Source: Saccoglossus kowalevskii (Eukaryota; Hemichordata; Enteropneusta; Harrimaniidae). Taken from it: a stretch of DNA of 64,000 nt. The position numbers and the translations under genes are program-made. The stretch is taken from NCBI RefSeq assembly GCF_000003605.2, contig NW_003141807.1:250198-314197 (forward strand). The letters run 5' to 3'. The notes beneath the pieces are model-generated. The model was not told where the DNA came from and did no database searches. It was given only the letters and a program-made list of their open reading frames with translations. Below are positions 1 through 14,729 of the stretch, piece by piece; the first letter of the stretch is position 1; every line of letters begins with the position of its first letter.

Positions 1-2696
1 CAACTTGTTAGGCTAACTCATATACGTGTACATCTCATAGATGTAATGTCGCGGTGGAAGATGGTGGTGGTGATGACAGTTCGACATACCCGATAGCATG
101 GTTCTACTTTGGGAAGCGCATCCCTGAGCCGTGCCATGCATACTTATGAAGCTGTATTTTATATTCCCGTATTTCTTTCTGTGATACACATACAAACCAG
201 AATCCTCTTCTTTTGGGTCTCGTGACTGTACATTGACAATATCAGCAATATACACAGGGTGTAAAATTCGGCGATATACTGTGCGATATGTTAAAATAAT
301 TTATAATATATGAATATATATATTATATAAGATTTGTACCCATTCGTGTCGAAGAGGGCGCTCTAGAAGTACTTACTAATAAGACGAAGAGATATTGGAA
401 ATCAATCGCCCTACAAGCATAATAGTGTTGTCTGTGTGCTTTTCACTGTCATGTTTTGAGTTAAAACGTACCATATGGTAGCACTTTTCGTATCCCGCCG
501 AGAAGGGATGGCATAATCACCACATTTTATGAAAATGGCTAGTCGCTTGACACCTATCGATGAGCACATTGTTTCCCGTTTCAACAGAGTACACTCAAAC
601 AACAGCAATCTCTCGATTAAAGTCAAAAACGCGCCACGCCTCAATAGATTCGTTTTAAATGTGTTTGTCCTGGCTACTTGACGCCAAACATGTCACACTT
701 GAACACGGACCGCGATACTTTATTAAGTAATAATTGGCGAGTTAGGGGAACCTGATTAACTCTCTAATTCCGCGATGATTGAGACTTGCAGGTGAAACGC
801 CAGATGTGTAAACGATCCTTGTTGACACAAACAACTTTATTTCGAATTCTTTTTAAATCTCGAGTGTTTCCATATGAGGCAAACACTGTTGTTTGTCGAT
901 AAGTCAAATCGGCGGGGGATTTTATTGCTAATCGCTGTTAGATACGGCACATTGGTCTAGTTACGCTGTGAGTGGGGCTTACTTTTAAAGCAGTGCTGTT
1001 CACAAAGGTTTGCCGAGAAGTCATAAATAAATACGTAACAGCGTCGACACCTTGTTTCCCGAAGGTTGGCCTGTCAAGCTACCAGATAAGACACTGCTCT
1101 AACAACAGATAAATGATGTTAAATTAGGCAATAATTTATTCCTAATTCTCAACCAATGTGTTCCTTATTGTTCCGTTACAATGACTGCTTTGTTGTTCAG
1201 TTGACAAACTGAGTGTCAGGTGCGAATAGCAACTTTACAATTTATGTACAAAGTCGTTTTACAACCGGGAGGTTGACGTATAGTTTTAGAACTTGTAACA
1301 AGAAGTTGGCGAAAAAGTTGAATGTGTTTTTAAAAAAAAAAATGCTCCGTATTATACGACTACCAGGCAACCCCAGACTTGTTTCTGCGACTCAACACAT
1401 TTAATGATGTTTTGAACAACGCAAATTCTGAAACAAATAATTCAATGGATGATTAATTAAAAATTTAGCAACACGAAGAGAATAAATACACGTTTTTTTA
1501 AAAAGAAAAATGTCCTCACAGATTCATTAATTTTATGCCTATTCGTTCACGATAGTTTAGGTGTCAACTATGACCAACAGCCAACAATTACACGTACTCG
1601 TTATCTTATACATGTGCAAGTATCGAGTCACGAATAATCGTGGCAACATCGGTGTGTCGTGCGTGAATTCGCAGCGGTGTCACGGTGCTTTGGGCTCATC
1701 GTGAACGGGCTTATATCACCCTGCCAATAGACCGACAACGACTTTCACTTCTTTCTATTGACATGTATTTTCACTGAATGGGTAATTAAATTCTTAATAT
1801 TCTCTTGAGCGATAGATATATCGAAATGTCAACCAAGATGGTGAACAATTTGCGCAATTCCAAATAAATATGGTACCATACAGATTTGAACAGCTTTGAT
1901 GTCAAATGGAACGGACGTTTCACAAGTTTCGCCGAATTACCTGAAAAGGTCATCACCAATACTTCACTTGATACATGATTACTATACGCCGCACATTGAT
2001 TGATTCCACGTCAGAGGCCATTGGGCGATTCTCGTTTCGCAACGTTATAAATATCATTATGAAATGCACCTCATACGGATAGTATCTAACCAGCCATGAC
2101 GCTACCTTCTAATTTATTGGCCAGTTTCTTTTCAATTTTCGCTTACAGGATTTAATTTTCGATCTTCAGTAAAACAAGAAAGCAAATGAAGCGTGTATCA
2201 AACTATTAATCACAGTGTCCACGAATCGACTGAGAAGAGAAATTAAAAATAATCTGAATCATTTTATTCGTTCTTTTCGCATCTTATTTCCCATGTCACG
2301 GCGTTAACTGGTCAGTCAGGAAGTCGTGTTTTAAACTTATTTATGATTTATCCTGGACTTTGCATACTTTTAATGATGACTTCCGGTCACAAAAAGCGAT
2401 TATTACACATCGGCGAGCACACACTCATTAGGATAACACGTCTTAAAATATGAGTTATTCTCAGACTCCCCGATAAAGGAAAATTTACTACCATTTTTAT
2501 TCAAAATTATGAAGAAAAAACAATTTATTATTAATTTAAACTAAGGCAATCATAACAAAATACAAATACTTGTATTTCTTAAAATTTACTAATTATCTCG
2601 AGATTTCAGTAAAACAAATGTGTGAATTATCTGTATATTACACATCGGGAATACTAGTGCATGGAAGACAAACGTGACTGGATATAGGTTACATGT
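1..2696. other. Gene-free stretch
   Basis: AT-rich sequence with scattered short open frames on both strands, none over about 80 codons and none resembling a protein family. No repeat array recognised. Confidence 0.6.
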
Positions 2697-2824
2697 CACT
2701 GGCGGATCCAGAATTTCGGTAAGGGGGGAGCGCTCATATTGACGTGGGCTGGGTATGTCAATTGGTTTGTCATTTTTGGCGGGCTGAAGGGGTCGCCTGG
2801 TGCGCCCTTCCTAAATCCGCGCGT
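2697..2824. mobile_element. Decayed short element with GCGGATcCAG-like inverted ends
   Basis: The left end GGCGGATCCAGA and the right end CTAAATCCGCG are imperfect inverted copies around a G-rich interior and a GCGCC-containing right part. This end pattern recurs in short non-autonomous DNA elements of many animals. The copy is degenerate, with no clear target duplication, and the family is uncertain. Confidence 0.35.
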
Positions 2825-5800
2825 GTATGTAGAGCATAAATGGATGCAAATGGGATATACATGCATATGTGATACAACTAGGTTACATTTGAGACATAAA
2901 TTGGGTACTTATGGGCTACATAGAGGATATATGTGGGGTATCATTAACCTATGAAATATGTATACATGATCTCGTCGATTCCCAAAATTGTATTTCAGTA
3001 TTTTGGTGAAAATTTTTACTAAATGGTTGCGTGGATACAATCTAACATGGGTTAACAATTTGAATAATAAATACTATGATAACTTATTGGATAACAAATA
3101 CAGTAATATGATGACATCACAGTGTGGATATGTTGTCCACGGAATCTCAGCATACCCTGTGAGTTTTGGAGAAAAAAAAATTAATATTTTTCTTTCCAGA
3201 ACCCGAATACTGATTATCATGAGGTTGGATTGATATTAACTTGAACTTGTTAAGCTGTGTTCTATTATATCTACCCGAATTTAGAATCAAAATCACGCGA
3301 GATATATCCATATATTGCATTATGGGTAACCAACATCGGATGTTAGTAGTCTGATCGAAAACAAAACCACTATTGGAAGTATGGGCTTTAAAACACATTT
3401 TCTGTGACTATATTAGACATGCAGATGGACGGGACAGATACAAACTGTAAATATATAGATTGAAATAGAAAAAAAAATAGTAGTTCTAGTGAAGCTGATT
3501 GAAGAGAGGTATGATTAATTGACCTGAGGGTTATCCGGATATCCTCCATCTTGTCAGTGCTATTCCCGTCAATGACAATTGCCATGTCAGAGTGTCATGC
3601 CAAATATATACATTTAAAATATTATTTTGAAGTTTTGTTTAGGTACAGGTGACAAATGAAGAGTAAAGTTTCGAATATTTTCATCGTTAAATTTTGATAT
3701 AATTTACAGCAACAATTATGAGCACAGTTCTTAAATCGATTTTGATTTAAAGTAAATATTTCAAATGAAATATTAGCAAACAAAATGCTGAAAAATATAT
3801 TTGTCATCGTCATAGGATTGGGGAATCGATACGCAGTGTGTAAATACTGAAAATATGCCCACTTTAAACATATTATTTTAACGGTTAATGAAATAAGTTT
3901 TATTTTTTTTATTCATTGTAATATTTGTTATTGGACAATATTTGTATCGAAAAAGGATATAACCAGTTATTATATGATTGTCAAATTGTTTTTAAAAGTT
4001 CGTTAAACACAATAATTATAATTATAATTCTGCAATTAAATTCAACATTTCAGGGTATCGTGTGTGCCAACAATACCTCTACTGAACGCATTCCAACAAA
4101 ATAATAGATCTCATTTTACTGATCGCATTTGTACAACGAATTAAACAACCTCTATGTTGCACCCACAGCCATTTGTTTTTATAATGAATATAGTTTCACT
4201 ATATTTGTTCGTGATTTTTCATGAATTGTGTTCAATATATCATCAAAGCGATCGTGAATAACAAACACAATACACAAGAACAAAATAAGAATCAAAGGGG
4301 TTGCTGTCGATCTATACAAACCACCTTGTCAACGACGCTCACAAGCCCGACGTCGACTTGGAACTGATTTGTCACTTACTTAATCCATACCTTGGATTAA
4401 CAAAGCGACAATTTACTTGTTATTGCAGGCAGAATTAAGTAATAAAATAGTTGCTTTTGCGACTTTGAAATTTCATTAGCAGCAATCGAGCTGCGAGAGT
4501 AGCCGTCCATTTAGTGAGCTGGCATGCCAAGATTTATTGTTGGCCCGTTAATTGAGACATCTTACATTTCGCCTGTATCCAAGTTAGCAATCATTTTAGA
4601 TTTCTAGCTCATTCTCGATGAATTTAATTATCGGGTCGTGATTGCAGATTGTTTTACCGAGTCACTAATGAATGTTGTGTGCAACCTCATAAGAGAAATT
4701 GAGAACGCGGCAGTCGATTATTACATTGGCGCTACGGATCGTCTCTCGTCAAATGGACAATCTTTCCGACACAGGCTAATTCGTTACGTGTCACGGGATC
4801 ACGACCTTGTCGAATTAATCTTAGCTTTACCGTGTTCTGAAAATTAAAAGAAAAAAATTGCCGAACGCGTCCAACTTAATTACCATGGCAATCCTGCGAA
4901 TTGGACACGGAGTGAGAGTTTTTTTTTCAAAAGAGAATGTCACTTCTGAGAGATTAAACTTTTTGACATTGATTGTAAAATACAATAAGAATCATGCACT
5001 GGCAGTCTCCCAGTCTTTTAGGAGTGGGTTTAATTGTTCAAACAGATATTAAGTTTTATTGACTTGGAACAGAATGTATCGAATTTTCCCAATAAAGTTG
5101 TTTGTATAATACCAATTGAAATTGAAATATACAGCCTGTCAGGTCGTGCTCATCATATACTGTCAGTAAATTCAAAACACTAGTCGATTTCAAGCTAGTC
5201 CAATATAAGAGCCACATTCATTGCATTTTGTTTGTGGTTGCAACGGCCCACTAGTTATATGAACATTTTCGAGTTGACTGTCAAGGTTCTATTTATTATA
5301 AACTGAAAATTAACAAAATTATTGTATGGACCACGTGACTTACTTGTGCTAAATTTATCGACGGTAATATTGTGTTTGGCTAATACGATTAATTATGAGT
5401 ATTCGTCGAATAAAAAAATTACAATAACAGTTCGAGACAAAGTGTGACAAATTTCGCAGCTAACATACAATTTTGGGATATTTACAGCCCAGAAACGCTT
5501 AAGATATTTAAACACAAGAATCAAGTTTGGTTTAATCAATTTGCCTTATTGTGAAAGGAATTTGGCAGCAACCTTATTTTTAAACCACAAAATAAATTAT
5601 ACTATTTATATACAGTTGTCGAATTTCTGGTTTAAAATTTAACACTCGGCTATGATTACGTTATATTGTTTGTATCGCCAATTAAATTTAATTAAGAATC
5701 AGATCCCATATGCTGTACTTGTTCACTAATAATCTCTAATTACTTGGAATTAAAAAGTATTCTACGTTGTTTTGAATTGTGGCAATTATTCGTTTACTGC

Positions 5801-8656
5801 GAATTCGATAATGTCCCATCTGTTTAAGTTTTGTTTATACAATTAGACATTTTCGATAAAGTACACCTATAACACTGTTTCTATAGAGATAATTTCGTAT
5901 AAATATAATCGAGGATTGAATATATACAGTTATGTTCATTGATTACTATACGCATTTTTATTTTAACACACATAAGCCGGAAAACAACCAATAAATGTTG
6001 ATTATTGTTATATTTTATTATAATAAATCAAAAGATTAACCGGCCGTAAAATAAATTACAGAAACAATATTTTGGAAATATTACTGTAAATAATCTGAAA
6101 ATCGTAGTCGTAGTCCATGTTTGTGATTTCAACCGTATCACGCGTCGATGTGTCTGGGGACTTATAGGTGTTAAAAAGATAAATTATTAGCCTTAAACTT
6201 AACGCTTGATTTAATGAAGGATCAAGTTTATTCTACGGCAATCTAATTTTTTAATTATCCCTCTTCGAGGGTGGGCGTGTCCGGAAAACTTGCCAATTGA
6301 ATAGAACAATCAATACTCAACGCCATGCTTATATATAACAATGAGGAGCGGCTGGTGTGGTTCATTGTCTCGCCACTGAATACAATAGCCACGTTGCAGC
6401 AATTCTTTCATTAGACTTCACCCACTGGCAATATTTCCTCTAAATATGTAATGATTACCAACACTTAAAAAATTAATTTATTAGAAAAACATTCGTTGAT
6501 TAGTCATTCGTTTCCTGTCGTGTGAACTCGACCGCGCAACTCTGGAAAATTTACCTGACGCCATTTAAATCGTGCAGCAATTAGATTAGCCTCCGTTAAA
6601 AAAAGAGTTGTGCACGGTAGAGTGGGCATAGTATGCGCCAACTAACTATACGCATACGGAGCATCCTTATGTCAATGTTATTTATCAAATTAAATACACC
6701 AATTATCGCCTCACTAGAAATCTACAAAGACAGCGAGCAACCTTGACGACTAGACAACTTAATTCTCCCCTTTTTTTTAAAAAAAAACACACACATATAA
6801 CCTCGGCTTATTGAGACGTGATTGCCAAGCAGCGTGCCGGCGCCGGCATCTCCAGAATAAGCAAGAATTGAAACGCGACCAGCTGCGACCTCCGATCATC
6901 AGCGATTGATCGGGAAAATGAACGCATGCGTAACTTCTGACATTCACATGCTTTCACGAAAATTAAAATTGCCCCGTCTGCTAAATATTTTGATTAAAGG
7001 ACAAAATAATGGGGGAAAATTTCAAGGGAAATACACATTAGTCCAGTAATTTTGGAAATGGTCATAAATCAAAATAGAAGAGTTTTAGAGAGCATCGCCA
7101 TCGGGCGGCGTAAAAAAGGCGGATCCCGCTAACCAAATCAATGTACGGAACCAGCGCCCATTGCAGCAAAGTGTGCGAGGCGACGTTAACGCATACTTAC
7201 TCAATACATCAAGCATTTCGTATCGAAAAAAAAACTACTAAGACTAATTTTCTCTCGACTAGTCAATCTATTTAGTTAATCGCTAGCAGTAACGTCAGAT
7301 TTTGCAATTTTTCACTCAATTTACGAGCCTTATGGGGGTTATTGAAACGGATTTGGTAACTAATAACGCGGTAATCAAATCTGAGGGCGTAAAATTAAAT
7401 ATTTAATCACGAGGGGTTACTCATTTGAAATCTGGAGGGGTAAAGGAATTTATTTTCTTTGTAATATTTCATTCACTTAAGCCAGACAATTTTTGTATTC
7501 ACATGATTCCTTTTTTTTCTTTAAATTATGAAGCGACAGTCAATTTTCGTTTGCTCTTTGTCATTACGGAATCCTCCAGTCCTTCCTCTGTTTTAAAATA
7601 GGGAACTCGTTCCGAGTCGTCTTCGGCGTCACAGGTGTATTACTTGTGATCATCATCGGGCCATCTTTGCAAAAGTCTTTCAAATTATCATTTGTACTTT
7701 AATTGTGTAAATAAACTAGGCGTACAATTACTTGATATTCTGTGTTCAAATGTACAGTGGCACTTTAGACGTTGGCGATCAAGTGTACGTAGCGTTCGTG
7801 ATGTACTGGTATAAACACGGTCAACTTCCGTCATTGAATTCTTGACAACAGTGGGTAGCTTGAGGGCGCTGTCTCATTTGCCAGTGATACCCTTTTTTCG
7901 TTCGGGCATGGTGTAAATACTAAGAAAGGGTAAGCGTATATATGTTATATCTTTAAAAAGATCAAGGTTAATTAAAAAATAATAATAAGATATTGCCTGC
8001 CATTGTCATTTTGATTATACAGGATACTGTGCCGAAGCGAAGACACTAGAAAATGTTCACTTTGACCGAACATGAATTTCACATGAGTATCGCAATACCT
8101 AGACTGTGTGGATGAGAATTACAGACTCGCCATTACTAAACGCCATATTCACGGCTGGTCGGCTAACATGAAACTATTTTGGACAAAAAAAGGTCCTCTT
8201 CGCAACATCGCAATCCATAATCGGGACTAAAACATACATTTAAAATGTTTCCGTATACCATGATATCGGTCACAGATATGTACAGTGAGTGACGAATGCA
8301 TCGGCTCGCCGAGCCGTCCTATTCTTCTACCGTGAAGGACCGTGGTCGTGCGCTCCCCTGAACCACGTCCATGGCTTATACTTATTATTTTACTTATTTT
8401 TTATGAATGAGCGTCGTGGTATATTATTTGCAATTAATATTAATATGAACGATGGGGATTATGAATGGAACCATCTAGATAGGTTGCGATGACGCAATTT
8501 CAAAAAAAACAAAACAAAAAAACAAACAAAAAAAACTACACAATGTTCAATCACTGAAACTTCATTTTGTTTTATCCTGAATTGTCATTCAGCTATATAT
8601 GACGATAAAGATATATTAGATACGACGATACATCAGCATCGGAATATTATCGTGGC
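2825..8656. other. Gene-free stretch
   Basis: Starts with weakly periodic AT/GT-rich sequence (about 2840-2945, recurring GGATATATG/GGTTACAT-like words). The block at about 4430-4850 is more balanced in composition, with several TAATTA/ATTAAT-type homeodomain-like sites, and could be regulatory. A perfect 14-base palindrome (AATTAAATTTAATT) lies at 5680-5693. A GTGGGCGTG box, CCAAT and TATATATAA lie in order at about 6270-6345 on the plus strand, but no gene follows. No coding frame recognised. Confidence 0.5.
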
Positions 8657-8839
8657 ATGCATAAATCAATGAATATTTTTATAATAATTGTTATTTTTTT
8701 TTATTGGACTTGGAAAAATCTTCGAAATGGGGGATTCAAACGTCTGCTTTTCAATGTGCAATTGGTGTGCATGTCCATAGTCTTGTACGGTGGCGTCGCA
8801 ACGTGTCATCTTATTTTGTCATCGTACATTCGTACTTGG

Positions 8840-8947
8840 TCGTCTTTTAGTACACTGCAATTCGCAAACAACTTGTCGTCTTTTAGTACACTGCAATTCG
8901 CAAACATTTTGTCGTCTTTTAGTACACTGCAATTCGCAAACAACTTA
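8840..8947. repeat. 36-bp minisatellite, three copies
   Basis: Three head-to-tail copies of a 36-base unit beginning TCGTCTTTTAGTACACTG, identical except for a few bases at the end of the middle copy. The period is a multiple of three, so it stays open in a 136-codon plus-strand frame (8657-9067) where it repeats SSFSTLQFANNL. That frame has three hydrophobic stretches but a poor start context and no family match, so I do not call it a gene. Confidence 0.9.
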
Positions 8948-9067
8948 ACTAAAATGGAATGCTGTTGTTTGGGACTCAAATGGTGGTCAGTTGTACTGTT
9001 CGCTTACTTTCTATGTAGTGGGGTTATGTCGAAGCAATCATATTACACAATCGTGCTATTGGTTTAG

Positions 9068-12000
9068 AGAATAGAAGAAACTAATTACAAATCGTTAGTT
9101 TTGTGAATTTTCTTCCTTTCACTGCCGACTCAGTTCAGTCATGAGTTTGTTTGTTAATTTTACGTTTTTTCTAATATTTGATGGATTTAAATCACGTTTA
9201 ACGATCTTTTACATATAAATTCCACTGGAAATATACATTCTTTTCAGCAGTGACGCACTCAGCCACGTCCTGTGGTTTTGTTCTAACACGCGAATTACAC
9301 TGTGACGCACGTCTTGGTGAAACATGTCAGTTTCATGCAAGCCCAAAGATTTAATATTAATTTGACTGACATCGGCAAAACTTAAAATTCTTTCCTCAAA
9401 TGAATCTGCGGAACAAAAATTAAAAAAAACAAAAACTTTCAATATGTTGTTGATTTTCTTGAGAAAAAAAATAGTTCCCGAACCGGCCGAATGTTACGCT
9501 TTTCGCCGTTTACCCATAATATGTGAGCTGCGACTGTCTGTACATCAGAATACATCATACAGTTCTTCTAATTAGTATTCATAATACGAGTAAAGGATTT
9601 CCCATATTGTGTTGCTTTGTCATTTATGATTATTTGTGCGTGTGTCCCACCTGGTTCGTGGGCTGACCGCGAGTCAATCCATCCACACTTCATTTTCATT
9701 TCATACAATCGGTAATCGTGCCTGAGCGTAAGGTTACGATTAAGTTAGGTCTATCGATTACCTGTGGTTTCTGATTTCTCATCTTGAACATGAAAATGGT
9801 CTGGAAAAAGTCATCAGAAAAAAAGCAACAAAAGGAAACATGTCACATGAAAACAATCATAAAAGAAGTAATAATTACAGATAGGCGAATAAATTGGTTT
9901 AGCTGTGAAAACATCTCTTGAACATATATATTACATGTAATATGCAATGCAAGGACTGTAACCTGCACGACTGCGTTTGTAACTTCCATACTGATTGGAC
10001 GCAGAAGAAGTAAGCAATGGTCTACATGGGGCGGGGATTTCAACCATAATTTCCCACATATTGCGTAGTTGATGTCGGGTGTGTGGTTACATGGTGTACA
10101 CTCTATGCTTCAGAATTTAAGAAAAACAAACCTTTAGAATATGATGCTTGGTTTGTTGTTGTTATCCGGTACATGATAATTACTAAATCACTCCTTGTAA
10201 CGATTTCGTTCAAAGATTTTATTCTATAATTATGTAATTTCAAACAACTGATTTATTTGGTTTAAATTCACCAAAACAGATTTCTTTAATTCTGAGGTAT
10301 ATGGTTCCCAAGTTCTTCGCGATATATTTGAAAACAAAAAGAAATATTTAGTTTTGATAAAAACGTTTTCAATTTATTAATTTTTCTGAACATTTGTTGA
10401 CGCAGTGTGTACCCCACACGCATGAATAGATTGTCAAATAAACACAAAAATTCATAACAAATGCCACTTTAAATATAACTACTGTACAATGAAATGAAAA
10501 TGCGATGTACTCAGGCTAATTGTTCTATATTTTGAGCTGAAAATGTCACTTAGTCATTACGACATTAATTGTTTTAATTGTGCGTATTTTTTTTTAATTT
10601 ATGCAAACTATTTTGAAACGAGCAGAGTCGACAATGAAGCATTGATGAAATTAAAGACGTGAGTGGAATATATGTATATTTCCCGAAAACTTGTATCCCT
10701 AATATCTCAGATAATAGTATTATTGTTATTTGAGCTTATATTCAAAATTCAAAATAAATGTGCATTACCCTTAAAGGCTTCCAAGTAAGTGCGTAGATTC
10801 AGCACCTCATATCAAACATCTACGAAACACAAAACGTATACTGTCATCAGCGAAACAGCACAGAAAGCTCAGGCGAGTCGCCGCTGTCGTGGGAAGTTCT
10901 AAACAAAATGGACGCCGACATGATTGTCGAAGCTGGTGACTTTATTTGCTTTTTAGGTTTGCACATCTGGTGTCTAATTCAGTGAACAAGACTTGTCACA
11001 GTTAACGGGGATAACGACACAGACTTTAATATGTTAACAATGAACACGCCAATCACACTATTTTCTCTACGTTTCAACCACCATGTATATTTCAGCGACG
11101 TTCCTCGGTAGCTGCGTGTTTGTTGCAGACTTCTGAAGTCCAGCCAATCTTAGGGCCTGTTTTTCTTTGTATTATAGTAACCGTCTCGGTGTTGCTGAAG
11201 AGCGGATACGAGCTGGGTTTGGACAATGAGAACGTAGTTGATGATTAACTCGATTAACGCTACTTAAAACATGTCCCCTGACACGTTTCTATGTATAATA
11301 TATCCCCTGGAATGTCTCCTTCCAATACAGGTGCTAGCCAGTGCGGCGCCAACATGCTTTGATGTTGCCGACTTTTTGTTTACCCACTAGGGGCCGTCTG
11401 TAAACCCCACTCGCGACGCTCGACTGTGTATCCAGCCATTAGGAGCCAATTTCTACAAAACATGGCACTTTTCAGTATAGTAAGTCTGGCGGAAGTTGAT
11501 TACACTACGAACCGCATGTTTCGCGCATTGTAACGGTAATCAAATACGTTTATTTATTGAGATTTCGTTTTGTCGACGAATTGTCGCATAATGGCGAAGT
11601 CCCTAAGTCTGAAAGGTTGGGTTTGCTTATCGCATGTGGTTGTTTTACCAGGGGTCTCTAAACGTGTCAAAGTAAAAGATATATCATTCGCGCAAGTCAA
11701 TTACTTTAGTAATCACCGAGCAGTTCAAACACACCCACATATGGGTTGTGATATGTTTTCACCGTACACCTGAGTAAACGATAACTTGCCGGTTATAAAA
11801 CAATTATGTGTCAACCTCCCAGTAATCGCTTTAATAAATAAAACTAACTATTATTCACGGATTAAATAAAATCCTTTCAGTACTTCCGAAGGTGTTAAAA
11901 ACTTGTTAAAATGTTTTTGTTTGGTTTCATTAAGAATGTCCAAAGAACGATTTGTTTTTTATATACATAACACCGAAAATGGTCTGATCACATGTGCTGT

Positions 12001-12716
12001 TTTTTTAGAATCGGTGTTGTACCTGCGATTGTTCATAAACAAATAAGATTTCGCTTCTCAAATAATGAACATACTAGCAATCATTGATTGCATGATAGGT
12101 TCAGATTTTGGTGAGCGCTTCGCTGATCGCTCCGATAAATGTATATTTGGCGTTCACACGGATGGAATATTCCCCACATGTTCCCACCAAATGCAGATAC
12201 GTAATTAGGAACAATTCACAGTTCAAACCCATATGTAATAATCTTGAAAACCTATTTAACAATAGAGTGAAATATGTCTTTTTTAGGCATCGAAAACGGA
12301 TAATTTTTTTTTTAATACGCCAAATTAAATCATCACAAAAAGCAAGTTCTTTGTGACACGACTGTGAAGCACGTCAGTGACACAAAACGCTGTCTACCAC
12401 TTAAGAATAAACCGTTTGATCACAGTGTTTGAATAAATGGTTTTCATTAAATTTATTTATCATTTAAACAGGAACAGAAAACACCACTGAAAGACAAAAA
12501 ACATGGCGTTTTCTATACCAGTCTACTCCAGCGCCTGGAGAGATTGCTTTGACCTTTGACACAGATGATATCTTGAAGTGGGTGAATATTTATCGTCCAC
12601 CGTTATAAAGCACACCTGGTTTTCAATAATAGAGCGATTGTTCACAAATTATCAGGCACGTGACCATATGACATCTCACCACGTCGTATATATCGCGAGA
12701 GAGGGAGAGAGAGAGA

Positions 12717-12794
<78 letters not shown>

Positions 12795-14602
12795 ATATTC
12801 TTATATTCTTAACATCCCCAGTTTTTCTTTTCTATTATTTTGCATAATCTCAATGGAAGTCCCGTTTATGTCGGTTTGTGTTTTTTTAGTATTATTTGTA
12901 CTGTACTGTACGGTGTCATTTTATCCGGTGTTTGTCGCGTGTTGGTCATAGTCCACCCATCCCAAGCCTCCGGACCACTAAGAGAACTCCACCACGGATA
13001 CAATGCATCCGGAAGTTGACAACGGCTTACGTGGAGGGCTTGCGGGGTTGGTCGGGTGTTGATGCGGGGCACCGCCCAAAGTATGATTTCCACTTACATA
13101 GGCGGAGATTTTTCTAGATGTAGTGTAAAAATAAGAATTTTCAAGTGAGCCAATCTAAAATTGTGAGATACGCTTGAAATAGTGAACACGCATCATGGCA
13201 ATGTTGGTTTGCATATATTAATTCGGATGATTGAATAAGACATCCTATATCGTATACTACATGGTCCCATAATAACACAACCTTGCCCCAGTCTGTTTAG
13301 GTGCATGGCACATCGATTGATAGGTGTCACGTCAGAAAAGAGCACCAATGACCATGAATCAATCACAGCAATGTTCGACATTGACAAACATGTTTAAATA
13401 GGTGGCAAGAGGCAAACGGCTCAGAAAATCGTTCTTTAAAAAGTAAAACAAACATAAGGATGAACATTAGGAAAATTATTTTCGTGAAAATCCTTGAATA
13501 TGTCCCGGCAGCTCTAGTGGAATCCCGACCCGACTTGGCTTGTGGACAGTTGTGCACTTATTTAAACATTTCTTTAAGTCTATTGCACATAACATCAACC
13601 GGTGGTTTGGGACGCATAGAAACTTCTGGATCGTGTTGTGCGGGGAAACTGGAATTTGTTTCACGGCATTTAATCCTGTTTGGATTAAGAGATTAGAATT
13701 AACGCAATAACTACAAAATTGTACATTTTTTTAAATGTCTAAATCTTTCACATTACGAGAAAAATATGGGTTATTTAATACTCCGCCATTACTTCTATTA
13801 TAAATTACAATGTTGCTATGACGTCACTAGTAGGTTGATCAAATGTGTCTATATTTTCGTGCGAGTAGATACATTTGACATCATAGTTACACGAAACTAA
13901 ATTATAATACGAATGTGGGAAATATTTTGATTTCGGAATGCCGACAAATTTTAAACAAAGATAGCCAGTGTATGAAAATCAGCTGCTTTTCTCCATTTGC
14001 CTTAAACTACAATGTAGTAGATATATAATTTCTGCCACCACTACGACACCTCGTCGAATGAATGTTTGTTTGTTTGCAACTTTCACAATTTCCCCCCTTA
14101 CATTGCTGTTTTAATATTACAGGGTGGAGAAATCGGTGCAAGGGGTTTATCAGAACCACGAACACAAAACATTTTTAAGTATTTGGGATGTGTCATTTTG
14201 CCTGCAATTATATGATATGTGATACACATCTCTGCTCCCCGCCTTTCACCCTCCGAGAATGCGTAGTCATCCCATATTTATTCGGTCGGGCGATGAAGTC
14301 TTTAATTTCGACAAGATAGCTCAGCGTAGAGAAGCAAATACGGTGATATGAGGGCTACCACTACGGCCAATCGTGGCTGATATGGTACAAGGTGTTGCAT
14401 TTACTGATAACCCACGTTATCTCATTAGCTTATCAATGGTTTTCACACCTTGGCCATTGTCGGACTCCTCGTAGCCATACTCACTCTGAGCACGTACTAA
14501 TTGAAATCGCTAACGCTTGATAAATTGGTTTCATTATGTGTGCCCGTGGATTAAATCACCATGCCCACACAGGTATTTTGCCCTCGTTTCCTTGGATCGC
14601 TT
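9068..14602. other. Gene-free stretch downstream of the minisatellite
   Basis: AT-rich, with no recognised coding frame. It contains the GA microsatellite at 12696-12791, followed at about 12940-13090 by a GC-richer patch open on both strands (about 75 codons each) without recognisable content, and a TGACGTCA at 13819-13826. Nothing else is seen. Confidence 0.5.
12696..12791. repeat. (GA)n microsatellite
   Basis: About 95 bases of GAGA, uninterrupted from roughly 12721 to 12791, with a few GGG interruptions before. GAGA tracts can bind GAGA-factor-like proteins; nothing shows that here. The Arg-Glu open frame over it is an artefact. Confidence 0.97.
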
Positions 14603-14633
14603 CCAATGTGGTACGCCACGATGTAGTATAAAT
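14603..14633 (+). promoter_or_regulatory. CCAAT and TATA boxes before the possible exon at 14730
   Basis: CCAAT at 14603-14607 and TATAAAT at 14627-14633 on the plus strand. The TATA box is about 100 bases before the first long-frame ATG. Spacing fits a polymerase II core promoter, but such boxes are common in AT-rich DNA. Confidence 0.35.
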
Positions 14634-14729
14634 CGCACCACTGTTACGCTTATAAGTGCCTAGAAGCTGGACCAGTCAGAAGATAATTGGTTTTTGGCGG
14701 CGTTTAATGAGACTGCAGTCAGCGCCGTA

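Noticed and set aside
12578-12847. Arg-Glu-rich frame
   Set aside because: A reading of the GA microsatellite.
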